DNA of 64,000 bases. It comes from Tepidaquicella sp964564635. GTDB taxonomy: Bacteria; Bacteroidota; Ignavibacteria; Tepidaquicellales; Tepidaquicellaceae. The notes beneath the pieces were generated by a model. That model made no database searches and had not been told where the DNA came from. It was given only the letters and a program-made list of their open reading frames with translations. The translations under genes and the position numbers were made by a program. The stretch covers positions 1 to 64,000 of the forward strand of contig CAZMAR010000006.1 in the NCBI GenBank assembly GCA_964564635.1, in the 5' to 3' direction. Shown here one piece after another: positions 45,304 to 54,551 of the stretch. The stretch's first letter is position 1; each line of letters opens with the position of its first letter.

Positions 45304-47019
45304 ATGAGGTTATCTAAGTTTTTTATACCGACTCTTAAAGAAAATCCTGCTGATGCAGTTGTACCCTCTCACATTTTAATGATAAGAGCAGGAATGATAA
45401 GACAACTTACCGCAGGAGTATACTCTTACCTACCACTTGGACTCATTGTATTTAGAAAAATAGAACAGATAATCAGGGAAGAGATGAATTCAATCGGGTG
45501 TAACGAATTTTTATTACCAGCATTATCTCCGAACGAATTATGGAACCAAACAGGGAGATTAGAAGCCTTTGGGGATATAATATTTAGAATAAAAAACAGA
45601 GATTTAATCCTTGCCCCAACCCACGAAGAGGTATTTGCAACTATCGCAAAACCTAATTTGATTTCATACAAGGATTTACCAAGGATGTGGTATCAAATTC
45701 AGACAAAATTCAGGAATGAAGCAAGACCAAAATCCGGTGTTCTGAGAGCCAGGCAATTTACTATGAAGGATGCATACTCATTTGATTTAGATTTTGAAGG
45801 ATTAAATGTTTCCTATAGACTGCAGGAACAGGCATATAGAAAAATCTTCTCCCGCTGTGGCTTAAAATTCTTTTCTGTTGAAGCATCAAGTGGAACAATG
45901 GGAGGTAATGAATCAATGGAATTTATGGTAGAATCTGATGCTGGTGAAGATATAATTGCTATTAGTGAAGACGGTACTTATGCATCAAACATTGAAGTTG
46001 CAACTTCCTATCCTGAAACAGTAAAGCGAAAGAATACAAATCACCCTTATGAAAAATTTCATACTCCGAATGTAAAAACCATAGAGGAATTAGCCAATTT
46101 TTTAAATATCAAAAATAAAAGCCGATTAGCAAAATCCAGAGTTTTTGTTATTGATAAACAAAAGGAAAATCAAGAAAATGAGTATATTCTCGCTCTTGTA
46201 TGTGGAGACGATGAAGTAAATGAATCAAAATTGGAATCGATAATTGGTAGAAAAATTAGACCTGGACATCCAGAAGAACTTATAGAAATTACTGGTGCAG
46301 ATGCAGGTTCAATAGGACCTATAGGATTAAAAAGGAAAGATATCAAAATAATTGCAGATTTAAGATTGAAAGATGCTGATGAGCTCATAAGCGGTGCCAA
46401 TGAAAATGATTATCACATAAAAAACATAGATTTAAAAAGGGATGTAAAAAATATAATTTATAAAGACATAAGAACAGTTAAAGAAAACGACTTAACACTT
46501 AATACTAAATCAAAAATAAGGATTTCGAAAGCTATTGAAGTAGGGCATATATTTAAACTTGGTACAAAATATAGTGAAGCATTAGGGGTTAAATACCTTG
46601 ATAAAGAAGGTAAAGAACAATTAATAGTAATGGGTAGTTATGGTATAGGAGTTGAAAGAATTGCTGCTGCTTACATAGAACAAAATAATGATGAAAAAGG
46701 GATTATCTGGGAAGGCGAAATATCTCCGTTTAAAGTTCACCTAATCAGTTTAGAAGAAGGCAAGATAGGTGAATTAGCAGAAGAAATTTATAAATTTTTA
46801 ACAGAAAAAAATATTGAAGTATTGTATGATGACAGGAAAGATGTAAGAGCAGGATTTAAATTTAATGATGCTGATTTAATCGGAATACCCCTGCAAATAA
46901 TAGTTGGTGAAAAGTATATAAAAGAGAAAAAAATAGAAATAAAAATAAGAAGAACAAACGAGAGAATATTAGTAAATCATAATGATGTGATCAATAAGAT
47001 TACCGAATTATTAAGATGA
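45304..47019 (+). CDS. proS: Prolyl-tRNA synthetase, bacterial type
   Basis: About 571 residues, class II synthetase that charges tRNA-Pro. I place the start at 45304, because MRLSKFFIPTLKENPADA is the conserved N-terminus of the family. The in-frame ATG 48 bp upstream would add a hydrophobic stretch found in no homologue I know. Motif 2 and the adenylate region include RNEARPKSGVLRARQFTMKDAYSFD. The middle insertion domain (editing of Ala-tRNA-Pro) and the C-terminal anticodon-binding domain (DRKDVRAGFKFNDADLIG) are present. Its end overlaps maf by 4 bp. Confidence 0.95.
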   Translation: MRLSKFFIPTLKENPADAVVPSHILMIRAGMIRQLTAGVYSYLPLGLIVFRKIEQIIREEMNSIGCNEFLLPALSPNELWNQTGRLEAFGDIIFRIKNRDLILAPTHEEVFATIAKPNLISYKDLPRMWYQIQTKFRNEARPKSGVLRARQFTMKDAYSFDLDFEGLNVSYRLQEQAYRKIFSRCGLKFFSVEASSGTMGGNESMEFMVESDAGEDIIAISEDGTYASNIEVATSYPETVKRKNTNHPYEKFHTPNVKTIEELANFLNIKNKSRLAKSRVFVIDKQKENQENEYILALVCGDDEVNESKLESIIGRKIRPGHPEELIEITGADAGSIGPIGLKRKDIKIIADLRLKDADELISGANENDYHIKNIDLKRDVKNIIYKDIRTVKENDLTLNTKSKIRISKAIEVGHIFKLGTKYSEALGVKYLDKEGKEQLIVMGSYGIGVERIAAAYIEQNNDEKGIIWEGEISPFKVHLISLEEGKIGELAEEIYKFLTEKNIEVLYDDRKDVRAGFKFNDADLIGIPLQIIVGEKYIKEKKIEIKIRRTNERILVNHNDVINKITELLR

Positions 47020-47627
47020 AATCAGAATCGAGATTAGAAATTATAAATCGAAAAATTATTCTTGCCTCAAAATCACAAAGAAGAATAAAATTATTATCAT
47101 TACTACCATTTAACTTCATTTCTGTAGATAGCAAAGTAAAAGAAACAGAACCCAAACACTACAATCCAATACGAATTGTGAAAATGAACGCTGCTTTAAA
47201 ATGCAGAACAGTTGCAAAAAATTATAAAGATGCCATCGTTATCGGGGCTGATACAATTGTATATATAAATAAAGAAATTTTACACAAACCGAAAGATAAT
47301 AAAGAAGCATTTAAATTTCTCAAAAAACTAAGCGGAAGGAAACACCTCGTTTATACAGGAATACATTTAATTGATACTGCAACAGAAAAAGAAATAACTG
47401 ACTATGAAAAAACAATTGTATACTTCAGGAAACTAAACTATTCCGAATTAAAATTTTACATTTCTAATTATAAACCCCTTGATAAAGCTGGTGGGTATGG
47501 TATTCAGGATGATTTTGGATGTATATTTATTGAAAAAATTATTGGTGACTTTTATAATGTAGTTGGTTTACCTCTCACGAAATTATATCTTAGTGTTCTA
47601 AAACTCTGTGATTTAAATAATGTTTAA
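47016..47627 (+). CDS. maf: Maf-like nucleoside triphosphate pyrophosphatase
   Basis: A 203-residue Maf/HAM1-like fold enzyme that hydrolyses noncanonical or specific NTPs (dTTP/UTP in the YhdE class). ILASKSQRRIKLLSLL matches the N-terminal signature LASxSPRRxxLL with Gln for Pro. The metal-site GADTIVY, HKPKDNKEAFKFLKKLSGR and DKAGGYGIQD are all in place. It overlaps proS by 4 bp and the next membrane-protein gene by 8 bp, so the three are translationally linked. Confidence 0.92.
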   Translation: MKSESRLEIINRKIILASKSQRRIKLLSLLPFNFISVDSKVKETEPKHYNPIRIVKMNAALKCRTVAKNYKDAIVIGADTIVYINKEILHKPKDNKEAFKFLKKLSGRKHLVYTGIHLIDTATEKEITDYEKTIVYFRKLNYSELKFYISNYKPLDKAGGYGIQDDFGCIFIEKIIGDFYNVVGLPLTKLYLSVLKLCDLNNV

Positions 47628-48609
47628 AAAGTACAAAAGAAAAATTCTTTTTTCTGTTGCGTTTGGTGGGGTTGTGTTTCTTGTTATTAGCTTGTATGCT
47701 GATTTTAATAAATTAACAGAAGCATTTAAAAATTTTAATTGGTGGTATTTTCCACTTATACTTTTATTTTCGCTAATTAATTATTTTGTAAGATTTATTA
47801 AATGGCAGATTTATTTAAAAGCTCTTAATATAAAAATAGCAATAAAAAGAAGTTTAATTATTTTCCTTGCTTCATTTGTAATGAGTGTAACCCCCGGCAA
47901 AATGGGTGAAATTCTGAAATCATACTTATTAAAAGAAGAAATTGGTACACCAGTATCAGTTACTTTACCAATTGTATTAGCAGAAAGACTAACGGATTTT
48001 ATATCTATCGTATTACTATCAATTATTGGTGCCTATGTATTCAATTACGGTCAGAATATAATTATTATTGTAGGTATATTTTTTATTTTTTTAACTGTTC
48101 TTATCAGCTTTAGAAAACCCTCTTTACAAATTATAAATCTATCTGGTAAAATGCCTATAATAAAAAAGTACACAGATAAATTATTAACTGCATATGAAAG
48201 TATTAATACACTTGTTAAATTTAAATTAATGATTATCTCAGTAATTTTAAGCGGAATTGCATGGTTCTCTGAATGTTTAGGGTTATATATAGTTTTAAGA
48301 TTATTTTTATATAATTCCGATATTCAGGTAAATATTTTAATCGCTACATTTATCTATGGCTTCTCCACATTAGTTGGTGCTATTGCAATGCTGCCGGGAG
48401 GGCTTGGAGCAACTGAAGCAATGATTACTGGGTTATTAGTTTCTTTAAAAATTCCAAAAAACATTTCCGCCGCTTCCACCATTATAATAAGGGTTGCAAC
48501 TTTATGGTTCGCAGTATTAATCGGAGTTGTTGCTGTATTTTTATTTGAGAAAACAACTGGAATAAAAAGTCTTGAAAATCTTGATGAAAATTTAAATAAT
48601 ATAACTTGA
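47620..48609 (+). CDS. Flippase-like membrane protein (UPF0104 / LPG synthase TM family)
   Basis: A 329-residue protein with about eight membrane helices. The family signatures are FVMSVTPGKMGEILKSYLL near residue 85 and AMLPGGLGATEAMITGLL near 263. The family includes the membrane part of lysyl-phosphatidylglycerol synthase (MprF) and archaeal glycosyltransferase-associated proteins. It is often found beside glycan genes, where a lipid-flipping role has been suggested. There is no C-terminal aminoacyl-transfer domain, so it is not a complete MprF. It starts 8 bp inside the end of maf. Confidence 0.82.
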   Translation: MFKKYKRKILFSVAFGGVVFLVISLYADFNKLTEAFKNFNWWYFPLILLFSLINYFVRFIKWQIYLKALNIKIAIKRSLIIFLASFVMSVTPGKMGEILKSYLLKEEIGTPVSVTLPIVLAERLTDFISIVLLSIIGAYVFNYGQNIIIIVGIFFIFLTVLISFRKPSLQIINLSGKMPIIKKYTDKLLTAYESINTLVKFKLMIISVILSGIAWFSECLGLYIVLRLFLYNSDIQVNILIATFIYGFSTLVGAIAMLPGGLGATEAMITGLLVSLKIPKNISAASTIIIRVATLWFAVLIGVVAVFLFEKTTGIKSLENLDENLNNIT

Positions 48610-48619
48610 AGAAAATTAT

Positions 48620-48649
48620 AATATATTATATCTTTATTTATAATATATT
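48620..48649. repeat. AT-only inverted repeat, possible weak terminator
   Basis: An 11-bp perfect inverted repeat (48620-48630 and 48639-48649, 8-base loop) lies just after the flippase-like gene and before the phosphohexomutase gene. The stem contains only A and T, so stability is low. It could be a weak terminator or part of a promoter, or chance in AT-rich DNA. Confidence 0.3.
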
Positions 48650-48694
48650 TTAGTACTTTTATATATTAAAGGAATCTCGAAATAAAATATTATT

Positions 48695-50107
48695 ATGCAA
48701 AATAAGGAAGTAATCAAATTTGGTACTGATGGTTGGAGAGCAATCATTGGGGAAAACTACACATTCGAAAATGTAAGGCGCGTATCATTAGCAACGGTCA
48801 GGCATTTCAAAAATCATCCAAAGATACAAAATGGAATAGTTATTGGCTATGACACAAGATTTCTTTCAAAGGAATTTGCACATTGTGCAGCTGAGGTATT
48901 TGCAAACGAAAATATTAAAGTTCTTATAACCGACAGTTTCGTCACAACTCCAACAATTTCACTAATGACACGAGATTTAAACCTATCTTTTGGGGTTGTA
49001 ATTACTGCTTCTCACAATCCATACAAATATAATGGTTTTAAACTTAAAGATGAATTTGGCGGTTCTATGGGCAATGAAGAGCTGAAAAAAATTGAAGAAC
49101 ATTTAAAAGGTATAGGAACCGTAAAAATAAATAAAGACTTTAATGAGTTGCTGAGCTCCGGAATAATCAATTATGTAAACGGAAGAGAATTTTATATAAA
49201 CAATCTAAAAAAGAAAATAGATTTCCAAATAATAGAAAAAGCGGGAAAAAAAGTCATATATGATCCAATGTTTGGTGCAGGACAGGGAATATTAAAAGAA
49301 TTAGTCAATGCGGAAGAAATACATTCTGAAATAAATCCTTATTTCTCAGGCGGCGGTCCAGAGCCAATAGAAAAAAATGTTTCTGAAATTTGTAATAAAA
49401 TAAAACAACAGAAATTTGATATTGGAATTGTTACTGATGGAGATGCTGACAGAATTGCAATAATTGATGAGAGGGGGAACTTTTTGAATGCTCAAAAAAC
49501 ATTTGCTTTATTATTACTTTATCTCCACCGATATAAAAATTACACTGGTAAAGTCGTTCGTGGGTACCCAACAAGTGAAATAATTGAAAAGTATTGCAAG
49601 AAATATGATTTAGAAGTCGAAACAGTTCCGATAGGTTTCAAATATATATCAAAAATAATGATAACAGATGATGTATTAATTGGTGCAGAAGAAAGCGGAG
49701 GTATTGGAATAAAAGGACATTTACCAGAAAGAGATGGACTATATAATGGATTGCTATATTTAGAAATGATATCTAAAACAAATAAAACAATTTCTCAACT
49801 TATTAATGAACTTGAAGTTGAATTTGGTAAATATTATTATAACCGTAAAGATGTACACACAACCGAAGAAAAGAAGCAAAATACATTAAATATATGCGGA
49901 GACTTAAAAATTGGTCAAAGCATAGGAGGAAAAGAAATTATAAAAATAGATAATCTTGATGGATATAAATTTACTTTTCCAAATGGTTGGTTAATTATAA
50001 GACCCTCAGGTACAGAACCACTGCTGAGATTTTATTGCGAAACTAAAGAAAAAGACGAAACAATTGAAATTTTAAATTCAACAATAAAACAGTTAAAATT
50101 ATCATAA
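48695..50107 (+). CDS. Phosphoglucomutase/phosphomannomutase family protein
   Basis: A 470-residue alpha-D-phosphohexomutase. It begins IKFGTDGWRAIIGENYT. The phosphoserine loop is ITASHNPYKYNGFK. The metal loop is TDGDADRIAI, and the sugar-binding loop GAEESGGI and phosphate loop RPSGTEPLLRFY follow. It would interconvert hexose 6-phosphate and 1-phosphate (Glc, Man or GlcN). The order and motifs are conserved, but the sugar preference cannot be fixed. It lies 3 bp before the Wza-like export gene, consistent with precursor supply for that polysaccharide. Confidence 0.92.
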   Translation: MQNKEVIKFGTDGWRAIIGENYTFENVRRVSLATVRHFKNHPKIQNGIVIGYDTRFLSKEFAHCAAEVFANENIKVLITDSFVTTPTISLMTRDLNLSFGVVITASHNPYKYNGFKLKDEFGGSMGNEELKKIEEHLKGIGTVKINKDFNELLSSGIINYVNGREFYINNLKKKIDFQIIEKAGKKVIYDPMFGAGQGILKELVNAEEIHSEINPYFSGGGPEPIEKNVSEICNKIKQQKFDIGIVTDGDADRIAIIDERGNFLNAQKTFALLLLYLHRYKNYTGKVVRGYPTSEIIEKYCKKYDLEVETVPIGFKYISKIMITDDVLIGAEESGGIGIKGHLPERDGLYNGLLYLEMISKTNKTISQLINELEVEFGKYYYNRKDVHTTEEKKQNTLNICGDLKIGQSIGGKEIIKIDNLDGYKFTFPNGWLIIRPSGTEPLLRFYCETKEKDETIEILNSTIKQLKLS

Positions 50108-50110
50108 AAT

Positions 50111-51835
50111 ATGTATAAAAGAGAAAATCAAAACTTTATTTTAATTCTTATTATCATATTAGCATTAGCAATAAATTCTTTTTCTCAAATAATAGATGAA
50201 ACCAAATTAGATTATAGCCAGCAGAAGCGGACAGTATCTTCTCAGGTTAAGATCAATTCTGATATGCCGGATATTTTACAACAAATATCCAAACAACAAC
50301 AATATACAACTATACCTACTTATCCAATAGAAGATGCTATAGATGTAGAAAAATATATTATAGGACCAAACGACTTGTTCCAGCTTGGGATATATGGATA
50401 TGCAAATCAACAGTTACAATTATATGTCAATCCAGAGGGCTCTATTGTGATACCTTATGTAGGAGAGATATACTTATATGGAATGAATTTGAAGAAGGCA
50501 AAAGAAATAGTAGCTGAAAAAGTTAAAAAAAGATACCCCTCAAGCGAAGTAAGTTTTAATCTTATCACCCCAAGAACATTTCTCGTTAGTTTAACCGGAT
50601 TAGTACAGGGGAAATTTCAGGCGACCCCATTGACAAGAGCCTCTGAACTTATTAGATATATTGTTTTTGATACATTGAATATATCAAGAACATATTATGA
50701 AAATATGATGAAACAATCAAAAGAACCCAACCTTTTACGGACATCTATGTCGGTAAGAAATATTACTCTTAATAGAAAAGATGGCTCTGTTTTAAAAGTA
50801 GACCTGTACAAATATTATATGACCAATGATGATAAATATAACCCATATTTACTAGAAGGTGACTTAGTAAAAGTTCCATATACACTACTTGAAAAGAATT
50901 ATATTTCCGTTACAGGAGCAGTACAATTAGGAGGCTCTTACGAATATTCTGAAGGAGATGATTTGGAAACAGTAATAGGTTTAGGAAGAGGACTTGATGT
51001 ATATGCAAATCCTGACAGCATATTATTATACAGACCTTATGAATATAAACCGGGTTTCGAATTGATAAACCTATCTTATGAAAAGGACAAACATTTTCCT
51101 ATTAAAGTTAACGACAGGATATTTGTCAAGTTTAAATCTGAATATTATAAAATGGCTACAGTGCTCATACTCGGAGAAATAAAAATGCCTGGATACTATC
51201 CAATCTCATATAAAAATACTCGTCTCCGAGATGTTATTGAAATGGCTGGAGGTATCACAGAAAATGCTTATTTACCATTAAGTATTATATTTAGATATTG
51301 GGATGCTGAATATTTAGGAAAAGATTCAATGGAAGTGTTTGTAAATCAAAGAGCAAATGATTTGATAATAAGTGAAGCTGATAAAAGGAATTTTGAAATA
51401 GATATAAAGTCAAGAAGAAATAGAGTTGTTGTAGACTTCCAAAGGCTTTTAGTAGAAGGTGACGAATCTCAGAATATTATTTTAGAAGATAAAGATATAA
51501 TATACATAAATGATAATAAAAATATTGTTTATGTATATGGCCAGGTTAATAATGAAGGTTATGTGCCTTATGTAGAAGGTAAATCTTATGAATATTATAT
51601 AGAAAAAGCGGGTGGATACTCCCTGGCTGCTGATGAATCAAATACTCGTATTATCAGATTTAATACAAGAGGTTGGTATAAAGCAAAAGACACTGATGTA
51701 AAAAACGGAGATTTTATTTATGTACCAAAAGTTGACAAAAAAGAATTTAAAGATATTGTTACTGTTATCTCTCAAATATCAGGAGTAATATTAGGTATAT
51801 TAACAACATACATTTTACTCAGAAATACAAAATAG
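50111..51835 (+). CDS. Wza-like polysaccharide export outer-membrane protein with SLBB domains
   Basis: A 574-residue exported protein. A signal sequence spans about 12-33. The Poly_export domain starts at YIIGPNDLFQLGIYGYANQ and includes VNPEGSIVIPYVGEI. SLBB (soluble-ligand-binding beta-grasp) repeats follow: YISVTGAVQLGGSYEY, VLILGEIKMPGYYPISY and VYVYGQVNNEGYVPYVEG. A C-terminal hydrophobic helix lies at about 550-570. There is no clear lipobox cysteine, unlike E. coli Wza. It would form the outer-membrane exit for capsule or exopolysaccharide. The partner co-polymerase (Wzc) is not in the window. Confidence 0.87.
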   Translation: MYKRENQNFILILIIILALAINSFSQIIDETKLDYSQQKRTVSSQVKINSDMPDILQQISKQQQYTTIPTYPIEDAIDVEKYIIGPNDLFQLGIYGYANQQLQLYVNPEGSIVIPYVGEIYLYGMNLKKAKEIVAEKVKKRYPSSEVSFNLITPRTFLVSLTGLVQGKFQATPLTRASELIRYIVFDTLNISRTYYENMMKQSKEPNLLRTSMSVRNITLNRKDGSVLKVDLYKYYMTNDDKYNPYLLEGDLVKVPYTLLEKNYISVTGAVQLGGSYEYSEGDDLETVIGLGRGLDVYANPDSILLYRPYEYKPGFELINLSYEKDKHFPIKVNDRIFVKFKSEYYKMATVLILGEIKMPGYYPISYKNTRLRDVIEMAGGITENAYLPLSIIFRYWDAEYLGKDSMEVFVNQRANDLIISEADKRNFEIDIKSRRNRVVVDFQRLLVEGDESQNIILEDKDIIYINDNKNIVYVYGQVNNEGYVPYVEGKSYEYYIEKAGGYSLAADESNTRIIRFNTRGWYKAKDTDVKNGDFIYVPKVDKKEFKDIVTVISQISGVILGILTTYILLRNTK

Positions 51836-51932
51836 AAACCTACATAATTACTTTTATAAGCAGAACAAATGTATAACAACGGATAATTTTTAATAAATTA
51901 TACTTTTTCATTAAATAAATTAATTATTATTT

Positions 51933-52562
51933 ATGTGTTCAAGATTTGAGAATAAAGAGACCGGATTATCAATATTTGAAAAGTTAGAAAGAGACTATTC
52001 AGGTAAATTTATATTAGATGAAAATCTGCCCGAATTAAAAACTTTCAATATAGCTCCTACAGACAGAATCTTAATACTCCAAAAAAATGAGGAAAAAATA
52101 AAGATAACAACAGCAATATGGGGAATTAGATTTATAGCAAAAAAAATAAAGCCATTGATTTTTAATTCAAGGATTGAAACCATAAAAGAAAAAGAACACT
52201 GGCAGGTAATGTTCAATAATTCAAGGTGTCTGATTCCAGCAACCGCTTTTTATGAGTGGATATATAATATAAATAAGAAATCTCCATATAAGATAAAATT
52301 AATAAAGAAAAATCTTTTTTTTATTGCAGGACTTGGGACAGTAATAAATGATACTTTTTGCGTTTCATTAATTACCACAGAAGCAAATTTATTTATGAGC
52401 AATGTACATCATAGAATGCCCTCAATTCTTTTTAAAAATGATATAATAAAATTTATAGAATCGGACTATAATGAGGCAATAAATATGATAAAACCACTAA
52501 GTGATAATGAAGAAATGGATATTTCTCCTGCCTACGATTTAATGAAAAAGAAAAAAGATTGA
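51933..52562 (+). CDS. SRAP domain protein (YedK/HMCES-like abasic-site DNA-protein crosslinker)
   Basis: A 209-residue SOS-response-associated peptidase family protein. Cys2 (MCSRF) is the residue that forms a thiazolidine link with abasic sites in single-stranded DNA. Asn78 in FNSRIET and Glu108 in FYEW complete the active site, and His159 lies in VHHRMPSIL. It shields abasic sites during replication. It stands alone with 97 bp upstream and 64 bp downstream, no LexA box recognised. The initiator Met must be removed to expose Cys2, and residue 2 is small enough for that. Confidence 0.92.
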   Translation: MCSRFENKETGLSIFEKLERDYSGKFILDENLPELKTFNIAPTDRILILQKNEEKIKITTAIWGIRFIAKKIKPLIFNSRIETIKEKEHWQVMFNNSRCLIPATAFYEWIYNINKKSPYKIKLIKKNLFFIAGLGTVINDTFCVSLITTEANLFMSNVHHRMPSILFKNDIIKFIESDYNEAINMIKPLSDNEEMDISPAYDLMKKKKD

Positions 52563-52626
52563 AGTGTTTTTGGTATTGCATAATTCAATATAATTATTAA
52601 TAATTGTATTAAAACAAACCTAAGAA

Positions 52627-53655
52627 ATGAAATTACAAAAAATTTTATCAATAATATTCTTAGTAATAACTTTAATAATAACACAAAACCTCTTTTCACA
52701 AGGAAGTGGAAATAAATATGCAGGTGAATTTCTTGCAATTGGAGTGGGTGGTAGACCTTTAGGTATGGGTGGTGCTTACGTGGCTGTCGTTAACGATGTA
52801 ACTGCAGGCTACTGGAATCCTGCATCTCTTGCAAAGATAAATTATCCACAATTCTCCTTAATGCATGATGAAAGATATGGAAACCTTGTTAATTATGATT
52901 ATGGTTCAATAGGAATTCCTTTCGGGAAAGATGCTTCTTTAGGGTTCAGTATAATCAGAATGGGAATTGATGATATTGCAGACACCCGAAACGCACTTAT
53001 TGACCTGAACGGAAATGGAATACTTGATCCTGGTGAAAGGCTTGATCCGGATAAAATTACAAGGTTTAGTACTACTGATTATGCTTTTTATCTCTCCTAT
53101 TCAAAAAAGCATAATGAAAAACTTTACTATGGAGCAAATTTGAAAGTATTAAGAAGAAATATCGCAGAGGAATCCGCATGGGGAATTGGATTTGATGTAG
53201 GAGTTGCTTATGAATTAACAAAAAGATTTTTCATTGGTGCAAATGTTATGGACATAACTTCAACTTATCTTTCTTGGTCCACAGGAAAGAAAGAAGTAAT
53301 TACTCCAACTGCAAAAGTGGGGACTGCATATATGTTTGATTTCTTTAATGGAATAATAACACCTGCAATAGATTTTGACATTAGATTTGAAAATAGAAAA
53401 ACAGCTTCAAATTTTCATTTAGGCCCTGTTTCCTTTGACCTGCACGCTGGGTTAGAATATACATTTAAAGATTTATTCAGCGTAAGAGCAGGTTATAATG
53501 AAATTGGGAACTTAACTTTAGGTGCAGGGATTAAATTACCCAAAATTAATATAGACTACTCATTTCAAAAATTTAATGGTGACGAAGACTTAGGTAATAC
53601 ACATAGAATCTCACTTATCTTTACACTTGAAGACGAAAAGTTTGTAAGAAAATAG
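52627..53655 (+). CDS. PorV/PorQ family outer-membrane protein
   Basis: A 342-residue outer-membrane beta-barrel. The signal peptide is about 1-25 (ends TQNLFSQ). The family block starts with GEFLAIGVGGRPLGMGGAYVAVVNDVTAGYWNPASLA, shown here only by its edges EFLAIGVGG and WNPASL. Long amphipathic strands fill the rest. PorV is the shuttle that brings T9SS cargo from the translocon to the attachment complex. The two T9SS cargo genes at 9.2-13.1 kb support a functional T9SS. Paralogues of this family exist, so the exact PorV function is not certain. It converges with the transketolase gene, 16 bp apart. Confidence 0.85.
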   Translation: MKLQKILSIIFLVITLIITQNLFSQGSGNKYAGEFLAIGVGGRPLGMGGAYVAVVNDVTAGYWNPASLAKINYPQFSLMHDERYGNLVNYDYGSIGIPFGKDASLGFSIIRMGIDDIADTRNALIDLNGNGILDPGERLDPDKITRFSTTDYAFYLSYSKKHNEKLYYGANLKVLRRNIAEESAWGIGFDVGVAYELTKRFFIGANVMDITSTYLSWSTGKKEVITPTAKVGTAYMFDFFNGIITPAIDFDIRFENRKTASNFHLGPVSFDLHAGLEYTFKDLFSVRAGYNEIGNLTLGAGIKLPKINIDYSFQKFNGDEDLGNTHRISLIFTLEDEKFVRK

Positions 53656-53671
53656 TTTAAATTTTTAAAAC

Positions 53672-54544
53672 TTAAAATAATTTCACAAAATCCCCAAATT
53701 TAGTCGGTTCTAATTCCGAAAGTGCAATTTTCCCTTGTTCTTCATTAGGGGGAACACCATGCCATTTATAATTATCTTCCATAAAAGAAACACCCTTACC
53801 CATTTTCGTCTTTGCAATAATAACTGTTGGTTTATCAGAAATTGATTTGCAGTAATCTATAGCTTCCATAATTTCTTCAATATTGTTACCATCAATAGTA
53901 ACAGGTTGCCAACCGAAAGCAAAAAATTTATCCTGAAGAGGTTCAATATTCATAACTTTATCCACATAATTATCAATCTGACAATTATTATAATCAACAA
54001 TCATAGTTAAATTTGAGACTTTATGATGAGAAGCAGTCATAATTGCTTCCCAGATTTGTCCCTCCTGCAATTCACCATCGCCATTAATACAAAATACCCT
54101 GTTACTTTTATTATCAAGTTTTAAACCGAGAGCAGTTCCAACTGCAATAGATAACCCCTGCCCAAGAGAACCTGAAGCAATTTCTACACCGGGTACACCA
54201 TGCGTTTTAAAAGGGGCTGGATGTCCTTGCAATCTGCCATTTATCTTCCTCAATGTTTTCAATTCTTCTAATGAGAAATATCCTCTTCTTGCAAGAGTTG
54301 CATACCAGACAGGCGCAATATGCCCAATTGAAACGAAAATATAATCGCGCTTTTCTGAATATGGGTTTTCATTATCAATATTTGCTTTATTAAAATATAA
54401 AGTAGTAAAAACATCTGCCATTCCTAAAGGACCTCCTGAATGACCAGATTTTGATATTAACAACATATTAATAATATCACGCCGTATTTGTCTTGCCATT
54501 TCTTTTAAATCGTCAACAGTATTAAATATAGGATTTTTTGCCAT
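53672..54544 (-). CDS. Transketolase N-terminal (TPP-binding) subunit
   Basis: A 290-residue protein equal to the first half of transketolase. GHSGGPLG (34-41) and the thiamine diphosphate motif GDGELQEGQIWEA (155-167) with Asp156 are present. The C-terminal Pyr and TKC domains are absent, and the gene ends normally, so this is a split, not broken, transketolase. The C-terminal partner gene, usually adjacent, is not found here: plsY lies 7 bp upstream and the opposite-strand PorV gene lies downstream. It would need that partner for transfer of two-carbon units between sugar phosphates. Confidence 0.9.
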   Translation of the reverse strand: MAKNPIFNTVDDLKEMARQIRRDIINMLLISKSGHSGGPLGMADVFTTLYFNKANIDNENPYSEKRDYIFVSIGHIAPVWYATLARRGYFSLEELKTLRKINGRLQGHPAPFKTHGVPGVEIASGSLGQGLSIAVGTALGLKLDNKSNRVFCINGDGELQEGQIWEAIMTASHHKVSNLTMIVDYNNCQIDNYVDKVMNIEPLQDKFFAFGWQPVTIDGNNIEEIMEAIDYCKSISDKPTVIIAKTKMGKGVSFMEDNYKWHGVPPNEEQGKIALSELEPTKFGDFVKLF

Positions 54545-54551
54545 AAAAAAC

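Noticed and set aside
53656..53671. Terminator between the PorV-like gene and the transketolase gene
   Set aside because: Only a short imperfect AT palindrome is present in 16 bp; it is too weak to claim.
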